The notes beneath the pieces were generated by a model. It worked only from the letters and a program-made list of their open reading frames with translations. It made no database searches and had not been told where the DNA came from. DNA of 35,748 nt from Sphingomonas sp. PP-CE-1A-559 (lineage in GTDB: Bacteria > Pseudomonadota > Alphaproteobacteria > Sphingomonadales > Sphingomonadaceae). The position numbers were made by a program, and so were the translations under genes. Within the stretch, counting starts at the first letter, position 1. Each line of letters starts with the position of its first letter. The DNA lies in assembly GCF_004340965.1 (NCBI RefSeq), contig NZ_SLYA01000017.1, forward strand, positions 1 through 35,748, in the 5' to 3' direction. This document shows, one piece after another, positions 22,951-31,483 of this stretch.

Positions 22951-23983
22951 TTAAGTGGCGGGTTCGGCATGAACCCGCCGCACGGCCTCAACGATAAGAT
23001 CGCCCGGTTCGAGCCGCTGCGTTTCTGCCTCCCAGAACCCAAAGCTTCGATTGCCCCGGTAGATCCGGTGACCGAGGCCGGTGCGGATCTCCGACAAGGG
23101 GATGCCCACCTCTGCCGAGGTTATCGCTCGTTCGTGTAAGACGACCTGACCGTCGGCCGCAGCGAGATCGACCAGATATGACGCGATATGAGCGCCGTGG
23201 GTCGATCCTGCCAACAGCACCCCGGCAAGGCTTGCGGGATTGATCACGGTGTCGGCCCTGGCCTGCCGTGCGATCGCTTCGTTGTCGTGCGACTTTATGA
23301 CGACGCTAATGGGCACGCGTGGGGCCAGTCTTCGCGCGGTCAGGACAATCAGGATTGATGTGTCGTCTCGCCCGGCCGCGACGATCATCGCACGCGCACG
23401 AGCGAGCTGTGCGGCTTCCAGCGCCGCATTGCGCGTCGCGTCGCCCTGCATGACGGTTGTGCCCCGCGCTTCAGCGGCGTCGAGCTACAGTCCGATCGTC
23501 GATGACAACGATAGTCTCGGGATCAGCACCACGCTTGACGAGCTCGTCGACGGCTTCGGCGCCACTGGTGCCGTACCCGGCGACGACGACGTGACCATGG
23601 AGATGACGCTGGATGATGGTCATGCGCCACTTGTCCCAAACATTTTTGAGCAGGAAGTCATACGCCGTCCCCAGAAAGATGATTCATACAAAGAGCCTGA
23701 CCGGTGTGACGACGAACGTGTCGAACATGCGCGCCTGGGTGGTCACGGGCACGATGTCGCCATAGCCGACGGTAGTGACCGTGATCATCGTGAAGTAGAG
23801 CACATCGAGGAAGCTGATCGCGCCGTCGATGTTGTCGCGCAGCCCATCACGGTCGAACCAGTGACCGAATAGCGCGATAGCTATGAGCGCGGAGGCAAGT
23901 CCCACCCGCCATAACAGCCTGAGCCAGACCGGCGTTCTGCCACGCCGTCTTAGGGTAAAGCTGCGTCTATGCGGACGGGTCAT
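22951..23983 (-). pseudogene. Broken potassium channel gene with RCK/TrkA-N domain
   Basis: From ATG at 23983 the frame encodes a basic N terminus, a membrane helix (SALIAIALFGHWF), a pore helix with selectivity filter TVTTVGYGDI, and the second helix up to VRLFV. There TGA (23684-23686) replaces what is probably a Trp codon, since the frame continues IIFLGTAYDFLLK and then HVVVAGYGTSGAEAVDELV, a TrkA-N/RCK nucleotide fold. A second lesion, a one-base insertion or equivalent near 23480-23492, is needed to join the last 166 residues (from DAAEARG to EPAT). The intact channel would be about 340 residues. Two lesions make loss of function likely. Confidence 0.8.
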
Positions 23984-24101
23984 AGCTTGGTCTACGCGCC
24001 GTACCGATCGACCGGAAGGGTTGCCGATCACGTTTGAGCATCGCGGTTGCGAGCCAAGGCCAATGGGTCAAACGTGCATGAGTGTCAGACGTCGTGTCGG
24101 C

Positions 24102-24332
24102 CTACCGGACGCCGAACCCCGCAGTGCTGCTTTCGCCATCATCGGTCCACTCGCGACCGGCGAGGACGTTTTCGAATTCCGCTAATGAATGAGGTACGTC
24201 GAGGTGTTGCGCGCCAATGAACAACCGTGACCCGTTACCTTCGGGCACCGCATGGGTCAGCTTGTCGATATCCACCAGCGCCTTGCCCTGCGGCAGTATC
24301 TCGATCTGAACAAATCGCATGTCATTTCTCAT
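24102..24332 (-). CDS. Small conserved hypothetical protein (76 aa)
   Basis: The ATG at 24332 follows AGAGGC closely; an ATG at 24320 (MRFVQIEILPQG) is an alternative. The product MRFVQIEILPQGKALVDIDK, then THAVPEGNGSRLFIGAQHLD and VPHSLAEFENVLAG, is a compact beta-rich fold resembling small FlbD-like proteins that start with a strand-turn-strand. The resemblance is weak. No signal peptide. Function unknown. Confidence 0.6.
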   Translation of the reverse strand: MRNDMRFVQIEILPQGKALVDIDKLTHAVPEGNGSRLFIGAQHLDVPHSLAEFENVLAGREWTDDGESSTAGFGVR

Positions 24333-24444
24333 TTTGCCTCTGACGGCCGGATTGCCACGCGGTCGGTAACGAACCGCTGAGCCCTGGGGGTGCGGCATCA
24401 ACTCGCGTCATCTGATAGCATGGCCGAATTTTGCTTCGAGCGAG

Positions 24445-24504
24445 ATGAAAGAATGGCCGAAGTTAGGAGACGAAAAGGGCAGTCTGAATGTCAGCAAGTG
24501 GGTC
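24445..24504 (+). repeat. Dispersed intergenic repeat, copy E
   Basis: ATGAAAGAATGGCCGAAGTT, AGGAGACGAAAAGGG, then CTGAATGTCAGCAAGTGGGT. Both halves are clear; it fills the gap between two minus-strand small genes. Confidence 0.72.
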
Positions 24505-24532
24505 GAGACAACTGAAGATGCTGGCGCCCAGA

Positions 24533-24874
24533 TCAATCCAGTGTCGCGACGAAGGCTTTGATCTCATCGATTAGATGGTGTTCGGTGCGGGACCGCACGA
24601 AAATGCCGCTGTGTCCCATGCCGTTTCCAGCCGACGGATTGTCATAGGGCTCCATCTCGATTAGGTCATCTCCAAGATACGCCGCTAGCTTCGCTGCGCT
24701 ATCTTCGTTTTCGAAGAAGCTATTGAAGAACCCTTGGACGATGTTGCCTGTGATCGGCTCGTCGCTGAAGAAGCTGCCAGTGCTATCGCTTCGCGGCACG
24801 ATCTTCCTGTTGAACCGTGTTCTCATCATGCAGCGTCCTCTCAGACCATAGGGTAGGCTTGCCGAGCGAAGCAC
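24533..24874 (-). CDS. Hypothetical protein, possible C-terminal scrap of an alpha/beta hydrolase
   Basis: The frame spans 113 residues. The part from about residue 38 on (DEPITGNIVQGFFNSFFENE, then AKLAAYLGDDLIEMEPYDNP and GNGMGHSGIFVRSRTEHHLIDEIKAFVATL) looks like the end of an alpha/beta hydrolase, with GHSG and F placing the catalytic His region and a last amphipathic helix. No nucleophile elbow is encoded, so it would be a decayed fragment. Alternatively it is a small free-standing protein beginning at one of the ATGs near residue 16. I cannot decide. Confidence 0.45.
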   Translation of the reverse strand: MLRSASLPYGLRGRCMMRTRFNRKIVPRSDSTGSFFSDEPITGNIVQGFFNSFFENEDSAAKLAAYLGDDLIEMEPYDNPSAGNGMGHSGIFVRSRTEHHLIDEIKAFVATLD

Positions 24875-24999
24875 TCAAGCGGCGGGTGAACTAAGATCGA
24901 GGTGAACGAGTGTCCGCTCCGGGGGCGCGGGGGAGGTCACTTTGGGCGTCGCAAAGTCGTAGCGGCAACCGGCAACCAAAACCTTGAACATTTGCGCAG

Positions 25000-25911
25000 T
25001 CAGTCGGCGATCAGCACCACCTTGGGCCGTTTGACTCGGGCGGTAATGATGCGTTCGCTGCGCCGTTCGACGGCGCGGCGGATGATGGCAGGCAACCCGT
25101 CGCGCCGGTCGTCACTTCCCAACGCTGACCGCTGTCTTTGCCGCCCCTCCCTGTCTGCCGTAGCGCTCGCGCGCGGAAGCGCCCTCGCCGTCACTTCGGG
25201 GAGCGCCAGCGTCTGGCCGAAGCCGGCAAGGCCTGACCGCGCCTCGATCGCGTCCACCACGGCCTGGCGGGCATCCGCCGGTTTTGGAATATCGGAGTCA
25301 CGTGGCCTGGTGGCAGGTGTGCACAGGATAGTTGAGAGCGGAAAGAACAGGGGCTGGAGTGAGCCGATACGCTTGTACGGGAGGCGCTTGGGCTTCACCT
25401 TGACGATCGCCTTGATCCGTTCGCGGATTTCCCAGGCACTGGCGAGCTCAATACCAGAAACGGTTCCGCCCGACGCAGTGCCGACATGCGCGGGATTGTA
25501 AAAGGCGTAGAGCGGAATGGTGGTGATCGCCTCCTTTCCCAGGCCGCGTAGCAGGGTCTGCGATTGCGCGCCGCTGTTATGCGGATGGGCCAGTTCGGCA
25601 TACGAGCCGATCTCCCAGTTATGCTTGTGCGGCGTGAGCCGCTTGGCTTGGATGCGAAACTGGACAGCATCGCCTGAAAGTGGATCCACTACCACCAAAT
25701 CGAAATCGCCGCCGGTTTTCGATTCCGGCGGGGTCAAAACAACAACGCTGTTCCCCGGTAGCGACAGCAGCGAAGCGACTAAAATGTCGGTAACGCTGTC
25801 TTCGCGGAAGCGGCGTTTGAGCTTCTGCTCGATGTCGAGAAACTCCGCGATCATGACGGGCAGGCGTTGGGCAAGATCGCAGGACGACGCGAAGATCGGC
25901 GCGATAGCCAT
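25000..25911 (-). CDS. DUF6615-family protein, probable PD-(D/E)xK-type nuclease fold
   Basis: The 303-residue product has an N-terminal helix with REDSVTDILVASLL, then PPESKTGGDFDLVVVDP and FRIQAKRLTP. E63, D69 and the Q88-A-K90 motif resemble Mrr-like restriction nuclease cores, where QxK replaces ExK. YAELAHPHNSGAQSQTLLRGL and TIPLYAFYNPAHVG follow, as I recall for DUF6615. The C-terminal third is basic and probably flexible. GAGG precedes the start, which lies six bases after the stop of a broken upstream gene. A DNA-cleaving defence role is inferred from fold and context only. Confidence 0.72.
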   Translation of the reverse strand: MAIAPIFASSCDLAQRLPVMIAEFLDIEQKLKRRFREDSVTDILVASLLSLPGNSVVVLTPPESKTGGDFDLVVVDPLSGDAVQFRIQAKRLTPHKHNWEIGSYAELAHPHNSGAQSQTLLRGLGKEAITTIPLYAFYNPAHVGTASGGTVSGIELASAWEIRERIKAIVKVKPKRLPYKRIGSLQPLFFPLSTILCTPATRPRDSDIPKPADARQAVVDAIEARSGLAGFGQTLALPEVTARALPRASATADREGRQRQRSALGSDDRRDGLPAIIRRAVERRSERIITARVKRPKVVLIAD

Positions 25912-25917
25912 CGCGCC

Positions 25918-26200
25918 TCAGTTCGCCGCCCGATAGAGTGCGAACCGTGCCGCCAGCCGGTCACGATCGGGTTCGGGTTCGGTGATGGCGAAATAGAGAC
26001 TGATCACAATCGGCAACTTCACTACTTTGCTCGTCGAGAGCAAGTAGGCGAACGCGAATGTCGCCCTTCTCCGGCTCGTTGCTAAAGCCGACATCCCAGA
26101 AGGTCGCTATTCGAGCCGTTCTGACCGGCGTGTCGGATTTCGAGGCGAGCGGCTCTAGTCGATGAATAAACGGCAGGTTGTAGGACGCGACAATGGCGGT
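25918..26200 (-). pseudogene. Broken gene upstream of the DUF6615 gene
   Basis: Two minus-strand frames read as one protein. One gives ASYNLPFIHRLEPLASKSDT, ARIATFWDVGFSNEPEKGD, IRVRLLALDEQ. The other continues with SKVVKLPIVISLYFAITEPE and ARFALYRAAN to the TGA at 25918-25920. A shift near 26030-26045 joins them. The upstream frame is closed by TAG near 26205 and lacks a start, so the 5' end is lost too. The tight spacing to the DUF6615 start says the two were a unit. Family not recognised. Confidence 0.5.
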
Positions 26201-26409
26201 CTACAATGACGGCTTATGGGTCTGCCCTTGGTAGTTCGGCCGCGGCAGCTAACGACCAAACCCGGTCGCTTGATTAGCCACCGCGAACGTCTTTTCCTGA
26301 CAGGAGCTGCCGGTTGGCTCCCCCGAAGCGGATTGTCAGCAGGGTGCCTCAAGTCGACCGTTTGCCAACGAAGCGGCATTCAGTGCATCCCGTCTCGGGA
26401 AGCTTGAAG

Positions 26410-26526
26410 GTGGTCAGCGAGGTGTCAGGCCGGCGCCGATGGTCGGAAGCAGAGAAGCTGGAGATTTTGGCTGAGGCGTTTCGGCCGGGGGTTCGGGTCT
26501 GCGACGTAACCGCGGATCGCGAGGTA
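26410..26526 (+). pseudogene. Scrap of an IS66-family accessory transposase gene (TnpA-like)
   Basis: VVSEVSGRRRWSEAEKLEIL followed by AEAFRPGVRVCDVTADREV matches the helix-turn-helix opening of IS66 TnpA (OrfA) proteins, in which R-R-x-WS-x-x-EK and a second helix near VA/T-x-x-x-x-(V/I) are typical. The frame ends within 20 bases after this, and no IS66 inverted repeats or TnpB/TnpC are visible. It is a relic. The stretch 26206-26409 next to it has no gene I can support. Confidence 0.6.
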
Positions 26527-26594
26527 TTAAGCAGCCTGAGGACATGAACCGCCGCCCGGATGACGCTGGGGATCTTCGACGGTATGACGGGGGC

Positions 26595-27983
26595 ATGTCG
26601 ATCAAGATCACCATGTATTCCGTCGGCCTCGGCGCCGCGATGCTGCTCGAATTCCGTCGTAGTGATCGGACCGTTAGGGTGCTGATCGACGGAGGAGACG
26701 CCGGCGCGGGCATCCGCGTCGCGGACGAGGTCGCCGCGGCGCTCGGACCCGTCGGAGGGGCGGTGGGGCCCGCCCAGCCGCTCGACCTCGTGATTGGGAC
26801 CCATTATGACGAGGACCATCTCGACGGTCTCACCGAGCTGGTCGGCAGGGGCGTGACCATACCGGTGCGGGAGATCTGGCTTCCACCGGTCGCCGACGAC
26901 ACGCTGTCGGGGTCGGGGCCCACGGACGTGACGGGTCGTGCGCCGAAGGATGAGGACACGCTCGCGACGCGCTTCGCTGCCGAGGGAGGGCGTGAAGCGT
27001 TCGGCACCTATCTGCGGGACAAAGCGGCCACGCTCGATCACTTGGACGAGTTCGAGCAGATATTCGAGCTAAGCAGCGGAACGGACGAGCCGGACGCAGA
27101 TTCCTTCCGCGATCTCAGAGGCCGCGACGAGGCGCTCGGTCTGACGCGGTTCCGCAGGGTCAGAGGCGCCGCCCGACGCAGGCTTGCCGTGTCCGGTGTC
27201 GAGCATCTCTCCGGCGGGGACGTCCTTGAGACGGGGGCGCTCGCCACGCATGCGCGGTATGTCAGGCATCTGTCGCGTCGTGACGTGGGGCCGATGGAGC
27301 GGCTGCGGTTCGCGACGCGAGGCCCCGCGGAAGGGCCTCTCCTCGAAATGGCGGTGGCATCGATCCGCAACGCGGTTTGCACGGACGCGATAAATGCGGG
27401 GGCGCTGATCCGTCTCGTCGAGGCGCTGCGAGCACGTCCTGGGATCAGGCGGCGGCAGATCTGGTGCGAGGAAGGTCAGCCGATCGAATTCGGCTTCGAC
27501 GGGGCGAGCGGTCGGTTCGACCGCAGGTCAGTCCGAGGACCCGGACCTCGGCTCACGCTATTGGGACCGACCGAGAGGCTGGTCGCCGAGAGACGGGATA
27601 TCCTGCCGGTCGGCATCCTCGCGATGACCCGGCTTCATCCCTACGAGCGGTTGAAGGATCTGACCGACAGCAACCAGCTGAGCTACGTGGTCCGCTTCGA
27701 TCACGACGAGCAGGGCGTGCTCATCACGGGCGATACAGGCTTCGACGGCTTCGCCGTGGGGTCCGACAGCGTGCGGCGCTACTATCCGCACATGGTCCAC
27801 CATCTCCGCGACCTCTCGGTGATCCAGGTGCCTCATCACGGCGGCATCTGCCGCCACTTCTACCGCGTGCTCGACGACGCGGGTTCAGTGAGGTCGTTGA
27901 GTTCTATACGAGCGAAGTGCTCAATTTTGCGGTGCCATCGCGCAGCGATTGAAATGCCCGCGTTGCCAGAAGGTCGTCCGTAA
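26595..27983 (+). CDS. MBL-fold hydrolase (ComEC/Rec2-like type), C terminus lost
   Basis: The start at 26595 (MSIKITMYSVGLGAAMLLEF) follows a GGGGG run. The 462-residue product has the metal motif THYDEDHLDG (H70, D72, D74, H75), an insertion rich in Arg/Asp, then VVRFDHDEQGVLITGDTGF and VIQVPHHGG (414-417). ComEC-like MBL proteins normally go on to an S-x-G-x-N-x-Y-x-HP block; here the sequence after FYRVLDDAGS turns into unrelated residues and stops. The gene is probably truncated at about 27885. Some MBL proteins of this sort belong to defence cassettes, but no protease or STAND partner is present. Confidence 0.7.
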   Translation: MSIKITMYSVGLGAAMLLEFRRSDRTVRVLIDGGDAGAGIRVADEVAAALGPVGGAVGPAQPLDLVIGTHYDEDHLDGLTELVGRGVTIPVREIWLPPVADDTLSGSGPTDVTGRAPKDEDTLATRFAAEGGREAFGTYLRDKAATLDHLDEFEQIFELSSGTDEPDADSFRDLRGRDEALGLTRFRRVRGAARRRLAVSGVEHLSGGDVLETGALATHARYVRHLSRRDVGPMERLRFATRGPAEGPLLEMAVASIRNAVCTDAINAGALIRLVEALRARPGIRRRQIWCEEGQPIEFGFDGASGRFDRRSVRGPGPRLTLLGPTERLVAERRDILPVGILAMTRLHPYERLKDLTDSNQLSYVVRFDHDEQGVLITGDTGFDGFAVGSDSVRRYYPHMVHHLRDLSVIQVPHHGGICRHFYRVLDDAGSVRSLSSIRAKCSILRCHRAAIEMPALPEGRP

Positions 27984-28158
27984 CTGCGGGTTGAGATCGG
28001 CGAGTCTTGCCCGTTTATACCGCCCGCACGGTCGAGATCATGAACGTCGGCTTCCGTCGGAAGCGGCCGTCTACCATTGCAGGAGGAATGACGGGTAAGT
28101 CCCAATTTCAGCCCATCGCTGCCAGCCTCGCGGCCGCTAAACGGCACGTTTCGCCGAG

Positions 28159-28218
28159 ATGAACAGATGTCTGAAGTTGGGAGCCGCGAAAGCACCGCTG
28201 AATGTCGTATTGTGGGTC
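28159..28218 (+). repeat. Dispersed intergenic repeat, copy F
   Basis: ATGAACAGATGTCTGAAGTT, GGGAGCCGCGAAAG, then CTGAATGTCGTATTGTGGGT. Both halves are clear. Apart from this copy, 27984-28383 shows no gene I can support. Confidence 0.72.
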
Positions 28219-28383
28219 TGGCCGGAGGCCGAAGGGCAGGGCGTGTTCGCCCAAACCTAGACGTTCACGGGTTTTAACCCCGTTTCCGATTGGTGATCTT
28301 CGTTCATCACATTTCCCGAAACGAGCAGCCCTCTAGCCGACGCATCACTGCCTACCCATGTGGCAATATGAAAGGGGACCGGC

Positions 28384-28662
28384 ATGGTCAGCACATCCAA
28401 TGATGGCATAATGTCCGAGTATCTCGTCAAGTACGGCTTGGCGAAAACTAGCGAGCGTGAACGGCCCACGGACTTGCTCGAGACGCTTTATATCTCGGAG
28501 CGCTTTCAAGCGGGTGATGATCTTAAGACGGTCCGCGATAATTATGATCACGCTGTATGGAACGGTGTACCAAGTTCCGAGGTAGATCGTCGTTTAGCCG
28601 CCTTGCACCTATTTATGATCGAGCTTGCCCGCAACTGGGCTACGATGTGGGGCATCAACTAG
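28384..28662 (+). CDS. Hypothetical protein (92 aa)
   Basis: The ATG follows AAAGGGGACC at six to eight bases. The product is soluble and mainly helical, with ERPTDLLETLYISERFQAGD, DLKTVRDNYDHAVWNG and a final RRLAALHLFMIELARNWATM helix. Composition is less GC-rich than surrounding operons. I do not recognise a family. A good ribosome-binding site and protein-like sequence support it as real. Confidence 0.6.
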   Translation: MVSTSNDGIMSEYLVKYGLAKTSERERPTDLLETLYISERFQAGDDLKTVRDNYDHAVWNGVPSSEVDRRLAALHLFMIELARNWATMWGIN

Positions 28663-28775
28663 TAGCAAATGTAGGTCCAGTAACGGGTCTCAGCTATTTT
28701 ACCGGACCGACTGCTTTCCTTCCCCTTTCCGCCTTCCCAGCGGCGGATCACTGTCGTGAATGTGGTCTCTGGACA

Positions 28776-28837
28776 GACGAATGAATGGCCAAAGGTGTGA
28801 AGCGGAAAGGACCCGTCGGTTAAATGGAAATGGGTCG
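28776..28837 (+). repeat. Dispersed intergenic repeat, copy G
   Basis: GACGAATGAATGGCCAAAGG, TGTGAAGCGGAAAGG, then CGTCGGTTAAATGGAAATGG and GTCG. First half close to consensus, second half diverged. Confidence 0.6.
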
Positions 28838-28852
28838 ACGTGGTGATGAGTA

Positions 28853-28872
28853 GGGCCGGTACCGACCGGCCC
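28853..28872 (-). terminator. Strong hairpin after the 45-residue protein gene
   Basis: GGGCCGGT, a four-base loop, ACCGGCCC: a perfect 8-bp stem starting seven bases past the minus-strand stop. There is no T-run, so it may stop transcription with Rho or stabilise the mRNA end instead of acting as a simple intrinsic terminator. Confidence 0.4.
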
Positions 28873-28878
28873 CACCGG

Positions 28879-29016
28879 TCACTTCTTTTTCTTGTCGGGG
28901 CGCTGAGATAAAGCAGATCCAGCAGCTGTTTTTGAGTCCTTCCCGGTTCGTCCGTCCTTCAGGACCTTCGAGGCGGCCTTGCCAGCCTTTTCGCTCGTAT
29001 GTTCGTTCTTCGCCAT
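28879..29016 (-). CDS. Small lysine-rich conserved protein (45 aa)
   Basis: The ATG at 29014-29016 follows GGAG at seven bases. The product is MAKNEHTSEKAGKAASKVLK, then DGRTGKDSKTAAGSALSQRP and DKKKK. It matches a pattern I recall for a short family in many Proteobacteria: an opening K-T-S, A-S-K-(V/A)-L-K-x-G/D-x-T-x-K-x-x-K and A-x-S-AL-(S/T)-Q ending in lysines. The charge and size suggest nucleic-acid or nucleoid association, which is inference. A hairpin follows its stop. The region 29017-29315 between it and the peptidase gene shows no further gene. Confidence 0.75.
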   Translation of the reverse strand: MAKNEHTSEKAGKAASKVLKDGRTGKDSKTAAGSALSQRPDKKKK

Positions 29017-29315
29017 CGTTTGGCTCCATCAGACACCATCTTGTGATGCATTTGGAAAACTGTCTATTAGTAGATTGGTTCCTGACTTGTTCTTACGGAA
29101 TGATAGCATCGGAAGACGAGATGGATGGTTGTCTGCTTATGGGCAGCGGTGCTGTTGCGTTGGACGTCTGAGAATGGGTATCCGCTGACGCAAGGTCCTG
29201 TCCGGAAGCCTCGCGCGATCTGCCACCTTGTCGCCTTAAAGACCTTGGATGATCCGCCGAGTTCGTTCCGGGCCGGCGAAGGAAGGCAGGCCGGACGTCG
29301 GTAGGAGGCTGGAAG

Positions 29316-30845
29316 TTGCGCGTCAGAGTATTCGCGAGCGGACTTCTACGACTAGGCGTCGTTGCCCTATCCTCCAGCGGGTCCGCCATACATGCGGGCG
29401 ACGGGCATCGTACCGCGACAACCGCTGTGAAATCGAACGCTGCACAGAAAGTTGATTGGGCGCCTGTAGTTAGTGGGCGTCTTCCGAACGGTGTACGCTA
29501 TGCGATCCTCCCGAGGCAGGGAGACGAACCTGGCATAGGCCTGCTCCTGCGAAACGAAGGCGGCTTCATCGAGGAGCAGCGGCCGGGCGAGCGCGGGTTG
29601 ACACACCTCATCGAGCATCTCGTATTCGTCAGTCCAACGTTAAACGCGCCGAACGATCTGCATTATCTGCCGAAGATCGGTTTGCCGCTGACTTTCCCCG
29701 CACCTTCCGCCGGTACGACGAGCTGGCGCGAGACCAATTACTTCGTGTCGACCAAGACGACGCGGACGGCCGACTTAGACACATTGCTGCGTCTGTTCCG
29801 CGAGGTCGCGACCGATCTCACGTTCAGGTCCGATGCAGTGGACGACCAGCGTGCGGACGTGATGCGCGAGATGGCTGGCAGGAAGCCCGGCAACGTGATC
29901 TACGCCGATTACATCGCGGACGTAGCACCTGGATCTCCGACCGACGTGATCGATGGGCAGAATTCTGACGACGTACCGACAGCGAGCGTGGAAACGATCC
30001 GCGCCCTATACCGCCGCCTGTACCGACCAGAAAACATGATGGTCGTGATCGTCGGAAACGTCGATCCGACCACCGCGAAGGCTCTTATCACCCAACGTTT
30101 CGGAAGTTGGAAAAGCATCGGGTCGCCGGTCGTCCACGTCCCTGTTCCGCGCTTGCGTTACGATCGCATCGCGCCGATCAGTTTCTCGGCTCTGCCGCAG
30201 GGGCGCAGGACAGCGCTGATCACCGTGGCAATGCCGACACTTTCGTCACGCGGCCCCAAAAGATCGCAGATGAACGCCGAGCTTATGGACAGGCTGGCGA
30301 TCCGCGCGGTCAACAATCGACTGGCAAGAGCTCAGCCAGGCAGTCCGTCCGGAAAGGTCGGAATGTTCATCGAGAATGGCGAGCAAGGCCACCGGCTTAT
30401 CATGCTGTGGGACAACTTCACGGGCGACGCATGGCAGCCCGCACTGGTCGCCCTCAAACGTACCGCATGCGGACTGGGTACGACGGGCTTCTCTGCGGAC
30501 GAATGGTACAGGGCGAGGCGTGACCTGATCCAGGAGCTCGAGCAAATTACCGGAGACATGGGCCACGCCAAGAACGTCGAGCTGGCAAAGGATCTATCTC
30601 ACGCCATCGCCGCGGACAAGGAACTGATCGCACCGAGCGCTTTGCTGCGGCGTGCTCGGATCTGGTTGCCGACGATCGATGCGAGCACCGGGAGTGCCTG
30701 GTGGCGTCGGCAATGGCAAAGCGGCCACGAACATGTCCGGGTCGAAGCACCGGAGCTCGCCCGGGTCGTGGACCCCCGTCAGGCGATACGGACCGCGCTC
30801 GATGCAGCATCGTTGGGGGCCGCCTGCCGCCCACTGCGGCACTAA
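29316..30845 (+). CDS. Periplasmic M16-family (pitrilysin/insulinase-like) peptidase
   Basis: A TTG start is set by GGAGG seven bases upstream. The N terminus has a signal-peptide-like stretch (GLLRLGVVALSSSGSAIHA). The M16 core begins at VVSGRLPNGVRYAILPR; the inverted zinc motif is HLIEH (H97, E100, H101). YRPENMMVVIVGNVD and the second-domain block match the family. At H101 plus 77 residues, where pitrilysin has its third zinc ligand Glu, the chain has Q178 (VDDQRADVMREM), so activity is uncertain. At 509 residues it is one M16 half-pair. It probably works with the TonB receptor downstream. Confidence 0.85.
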   Translation: MRVRVFASGLLRLGVVALSSSGSAIHAGDGHRTATTAVKSNAAQKVDWAPVVSGRLPNGVRYAILPRQGDEPGIGLLLRNEGGFIEEQRPGERGLTHLIEHLVFVSPTLNAPNDLHYLPKIGLPLTFPAPSAGTTSWRETNYFVSTKTTRTADLDTLLRLFREVATDLTFRSDAVDDQRADVMREMAGRKPGNVIYADYIADVAPGSPTDVIDGQNSDDVPTASVETIRALYRRLYRPENMMVVIVGNVDPTTAKALITQRFGSWKSIGSPVVHVPVPRLRYDRIAPISFSALPQGRRTALITVAMPTLSSRGPKRSQMNAELMDRLAIRAVNNRLARAQPGSPSGKVGMFIENGEQGHRLIMLWDNFTGDAWQPALVALKRTACGLGTTGFSADEWYRARRDLIQELEQITGDMGHAKNVELAKDLSHAIAADKELIAPSALLRRARIWLPTIDASTGSAWWRRQWQSGHEHVRVEAPELARVVDPRQAIRTALDAASLGAACRPLRH

Positions 30846-30869
30846 CCGAGCCGGAACAGGGAGACACGG

Positions 30870-31193
30870 ATGGCCATCGTCCTCATCATCGCTGCGCTCG
30901 CGTCGCAGACCGGGCCCGTGACGGTCGTTCCAAACGTCGTCGGTTTTGACCTTGCCAAGGTGCGCCCCAGAGAACCGACGTGCCTGGACCGAGGGCAGTC
31001 GGACGAGATCATCGTGTGCGCTCCAAAGGGGATGGACATCTGGCTGGGTGACGTAAGCGGATTTGCTGCCAAGCCCCTCAATGCCGAATTCAAAGGGCCG
31101 TTAAACGCCGAGACGACCATCCACGTCATTCAGCAAAAGAGTTCCATTGCTACGACCCCGGCAGCGGCTGTGACATTCAAATGGCGTTTCTGA
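30870..31193 (+). CDS. Small secreted hypothetical protein (107 aa)
   Basis: The start follows AGGGAGA at seven bases, 24 nt after the peptidase stop. MAIVLIIAALASQTG is a minimal signal peptide; the mature chain has two Cys (PTCLDRGQ and IIVCAPKG), a pair that is common in small sphingomonad periplasmic proteins with a C-x(n)-I-V-C-A pattern. No family name can be given. Placement between the M16 peptidase and the receptor suggests a shared envelope function. Confidence 0.7.
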   Translation: MAIVLIIAALASQTGPVTVVPNVVGFDLAKVRPREPTCLDRGQSDEIIVCAPKGMDIWLGDVSGFAAKPLNAEFKGPLNAETTIHVIQQKSSIATTPAAAVTFKWRF

Positions 31194-31483
31194 TATTCCT
31201 GGTTGCGGGAAAATCCCGTGTTCGACTGCGGTTCAAACTGAACCGTATCTGCCGTCGAAAACTGCAGAACGATCTTGGCTATGGCGGTGGTGCGTCCGCC
31301 GAGACGTGTCTCCACGGTGCTTCGATCAGATGACATAAAAGGCCAAATGGAAGACCATCTCGCCCGCTAATGCATCGAGAACGAACCAAAGTCTGCTCAT
31401 ACCCTTCCTGTTTCCTGAAAGCGCCGCATTCCGAACACGATGGCTCGCTCTACTCTGAACAGCCCATTCGCGAGACCGTGACG

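Noticed and set aside
23684..23686. In-frame TGA in the K+ channel gene as selenocysteine or programmed readthrough
   Set aside because: No selenocysteine insertion element is evident, the position fits a Trp to stop change and a second frame lesion follows, so a pseudogene is simpler.
26191..26222. Possible shortened repeat copy (CAATGGCGG ... CTTATGGGTC)
   Set aside because: Half-motifs are recognisable but spaced about 20 bases apart instead of 40; too short to count as a family member.
29125..29147. Isolated second half-motif of the repeat (GTCTGCTTATGGGCAG)
   Set aside because: Only one half is present, and the match could be chance.
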